Shown piece after piece: positions 32,746-34,013 of a stretch of DNA of 34,013 nt. Source of the DNA: Pseudomonadota bacterium (GTDB lineage: Bacteria > Bdellovibrionota_C > UBA2361 > SZUA-149); NCBI GenBank assembly GCA_029555385.1, contig JAKPSH010000170.1, positions 1-34,013 on the forward strand, in the 5' to 3' direction. Every line of letters begins with the position of its first letter. Position 1 is the stretch's first letter. Under the pieces are notes generated by a model that was not told where the DNA came from, ran no database searches, and saw nothing but the letters and a program-made list of their open reading frames with translations. Made by a program: the position numbers and the translations under genes.

Positions 32746-33405
32746 TCAGATTCCGCGGATCCGGCGGATCCGTGCGATTCCTGCCAAATACAGGCGCTGG
32801 TAGTGAGTTCGCTCATAGTGCTGAATTGAACTGAAGCGGTCGTAGCGTTCGCCGCCGACAATCTCGTCCCATTGGGCAGTGCGGTCGGTGAACCAGCGTT
32901 CGAGATGCAAGAGCCGGTCCGGCGCAACAACGGCCAGGCTGAGAGCGTGCTCATCAGCCGTCCATTCGCCGGAAATAAACGGCCGGCGCCGCAGGAGTAT
33001 CCCGGTGTCGGTGAGAATTCTCTCGACGTGCTGCCGGTCGTGCGCCGGGACTTCGCCGAGTGCGTAGTCAAACGCCGCGACGTAGGCCTCCGAGAGATCG
33101 GGACCTGCGTGGAAAATCATGCCCCCTACGAAACACGAGTCGTCCGCATGCGTGGGACGAATATCCATCAGCTCGAAGATATCCGCCCAGGTGAACGATT
33201 GCCCTTCAAATCGCAGCGCATGCAGCGGCGCATTCTCTACGTACCATTGCGCCTGCTGCTCAATGCGCGCAAGCATTGCCCGGTGTGCGGAGTGCGTCCT
33301 GCGCCTCTCTGCCAGAGCTTCAGCGTGAACTCTCCGGTCGTGCTCGCGCTCCAAGCGCGCATCGCGCGAACGTGCTGCCTGTCTTAACCTTAATGTAGCG
33401 TTCAT
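32746..33405 (-). CDS. Hypothetical protein, GC-rich, unknown
   Basis: 219 residues, not recognised. The first 55 residues are Arg/Glu/Ala-rich and helical, probably a coiled coil ('ARSRDARLEREHDRRVHAEALAERRR'). The remainder is a compact mixed alpha/beta domain with many Arg, Asp and His ('HADDSCFVGGMIFHAGPDLSEAYVAAFDYALGEVPAHDR', 'RLLHLERWFTDRTAQWDEIVGG'). AAGGA sequences precede the ATG at 2- and 11-nt spacings. Codon use is more GC-rich than in the adjoining glycine-zipper genes, which hints at different origin. No TM or signal peptide. Confidence 0.65.
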   Translation of the reverse strand: MNATLRLRQAARSRDARLEREHDRRVHAEALAERRRTHSAHRAMLARIEQQAQWYVENAPLHALRFEGQSFTWADIFELMDIRPTHADDSCFVGGMIFHAGPDLSEAYVAAFDYALGEVPAHDRQHVERILTDTGILLRRRPFISGEWTADEHALSLAVVAPDRLLHLERWFTDRTAQWDEIVGGERYDRFSSIQHYERTHYQRLYLAGIARIRRIRGI

Positions 33406-33785
33406 TGTCCTTCATTCCTTTCGCGAAGGCCCGCTGTTTTTCTAATCAGCGGGACAAGAGGATGTGACGTTGAAATCGTTACGGTATCTGCCCGGTCTCC
33501 CGATCTGAAAAACAGAACGGGATGCCGCAATTGCCTCGCTTCGAATGGGAAAGGGAAGGACCAAAAGATGCATTAAGCGTATGCTTGTTCTTTGCGCAAG
33601 TCAAGCAAGGGCCGGAAACCTGGTTGCCGGATCTAGGGGATAGTGTTTTCTGTAGCCCATCTATGGACCGCGGCAAACTTAAGCGGCGAGCTAGCGCTCA
33701 AAAAAACGAATAAATTTTGCCTTAGCTGTGCGGTCCAGAGACTTCGCCCAGAGCGATGCTGCCGGGTGCTGAAGGCGTGACCTTT

Positions 33786-33884
33786 CACAACCCTTTGCCT
33801 CCCTTCGCTGTCGCCCGCCTGCTGGTCCAGACCAATGGCGACGAATCAATGCGGGCGACGCGCTGCGGTTGGCAAAGGGTTGTG
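33786..33884. repeat. 99-nt nested palindrome
   Basis: CACAACCCTTTGCC (33786-33799) pairs perfectly with GGCAAAGGGTTGTG (33871-33884). Inside, GTCGCCCGC (33810-33818) pairs with GCGGGCGAC (33851-33859), and TGGTC (33823-33827) with GACCA (33830-33834). Three perfect helices are separated by internal loops, the first nearly symmetric (10 and 11 nt). The design resembles the element at 18226-18373 although the sequence differs. No T-tract follows. Confidence 0.7.
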
Positions 33885-33899
33885 TGGGTTCTTGATCTG

Positions 33900-33992
33900 T
33901 TCTGAAAGACGTGCTGCGGCGAAAGGGCGGCTTGGACGCGTTTGCACTTTTGCCCGCACTTAAAGCAGCACAGAACCTCCGGGTATTCAGAA
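33900..33992. repeat. Second nested inverted repeat beside the first
   Basis: TTCTGAA (33900-33906) pairs with TTCAGAA (33986-33992), GTGCTGC (33911-33917) with GCAGCAC (33965-33971), and GGGC (33925-33928) with GCCC (33952-33955). The arms are shorter than in the neighbour, so chance is a larger worry. It begins 15 nt after the previous element ends. Confidence 0.45.
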
Positions 33993-34013
33993 AAGTGGAA
34001 TACGACCAAGAAA

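Larger units (their letters stand above)
33406..34013. other. 608-bp non-coding end of window with nested palindromes
   Basis: Small ORFs of 63-74 codons exist on both strands but none has a ribosome binding site or recognisable sequence. The distal half holds two adjacent nested inverted repeats, at 33786-33884 and 33900-33992, described separately. A gene starting beyond the window edge cannot be excluded. Confidence 0.55.

Noticed and set aside
33522-33713. 63-codon plus-strand ORF near the end
   Set aside because: No ribosome binding site, no recognisable sequence, and a competing ORF of the same size on the other strand.

Overview
The window reads as chromosome of a Gram-negative (diderm) bacterium of roughly even base composition. 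The evidence is LpxK (lipid A 4'-kinase), lipoprotein signal peptidase LspA, an OmpA-type peptidoglycan-binding lipoprotein and several lipobox proteins. A pyrophosphate-type phosphofructokinase, a eukaryote-type isoleucyl-tRNA synthetase and secreted proteins with 'QCQDGxDNDGDG' repeats point away from the enteric group. They would fit a deltaproteobacterium-like or candidate-phylum lineage, but I cannot name the taxon from sequence alone. I saw no rRNA, tRNA, CRISPR array, transposase, integrase or phage gene.

Layout. 1-2.2 kb: possible end of an upstream gene, a Tat-exported DUF362 protein (minus) and a two-TM protein (plus). 2.4-8.0 kb: two tandem, clearly paralogous large secreted proteins, each with a signal peptide, a Cys-containing N-terminal domain, 3 or 4 Asp-rich repeats, a fibronectin-III-like domain and four related C-terminal modules. 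8.1-10.9 kb (minus): a compact set encoding an OmpR-type regulator with a degenerate receiver, a FapA/DUF342 protein and a CBS-pair protein. 11.0-14.7 kb (minus): an unknown protein, then an ACT-domain protein, LpxK and a glycosyltransferase, the last two 3 bp apart. 14.8-16.0 kb: gene-poor, with two small overlapping ORFs, a REP-like palindrome and a 25-bp direct repeat. 16.0-18.0 kb: a four-TM protein and the phosphofructokinase. 18.0-18.5 kb: a strong hairpin and a 148-nt nested palindrome that no gene explains. 18.5-22.1 kb: a small membrane protein, a deaminase, an orphan periplasmic binding protein and an FkbM-like methyltransferase. 22.1-24.2 kb (minus): a DEAD-box helicase. 24.2-29.5 kb: a beta-propeller protein, ileS and lspA in one apparent operon. 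29.4-32.5 kb: a zinc-ribbon protein (minus), then three consecutive glycine-zipper lipoproteins. 32.7-33.4 kb: an unknown protein (minus). 33.4-34.0 kb: non-coding, with two adjacent nested palindromes.

Envelope biology is the common thread: lipid A synthesis, lipoprotein maturation, glycine-zipper and OmpA lipoproteins, and large secreted repeat proteins. The least ordinary items are the regulator that has lost its phosphorylation residues (with FapA and CBS partners), the modular secreted paralogs, and the nested palindromes at 18.2-18.4 and 33.8-34.0 kb. All functional statements are from reading motifs by eye; no database search was done.
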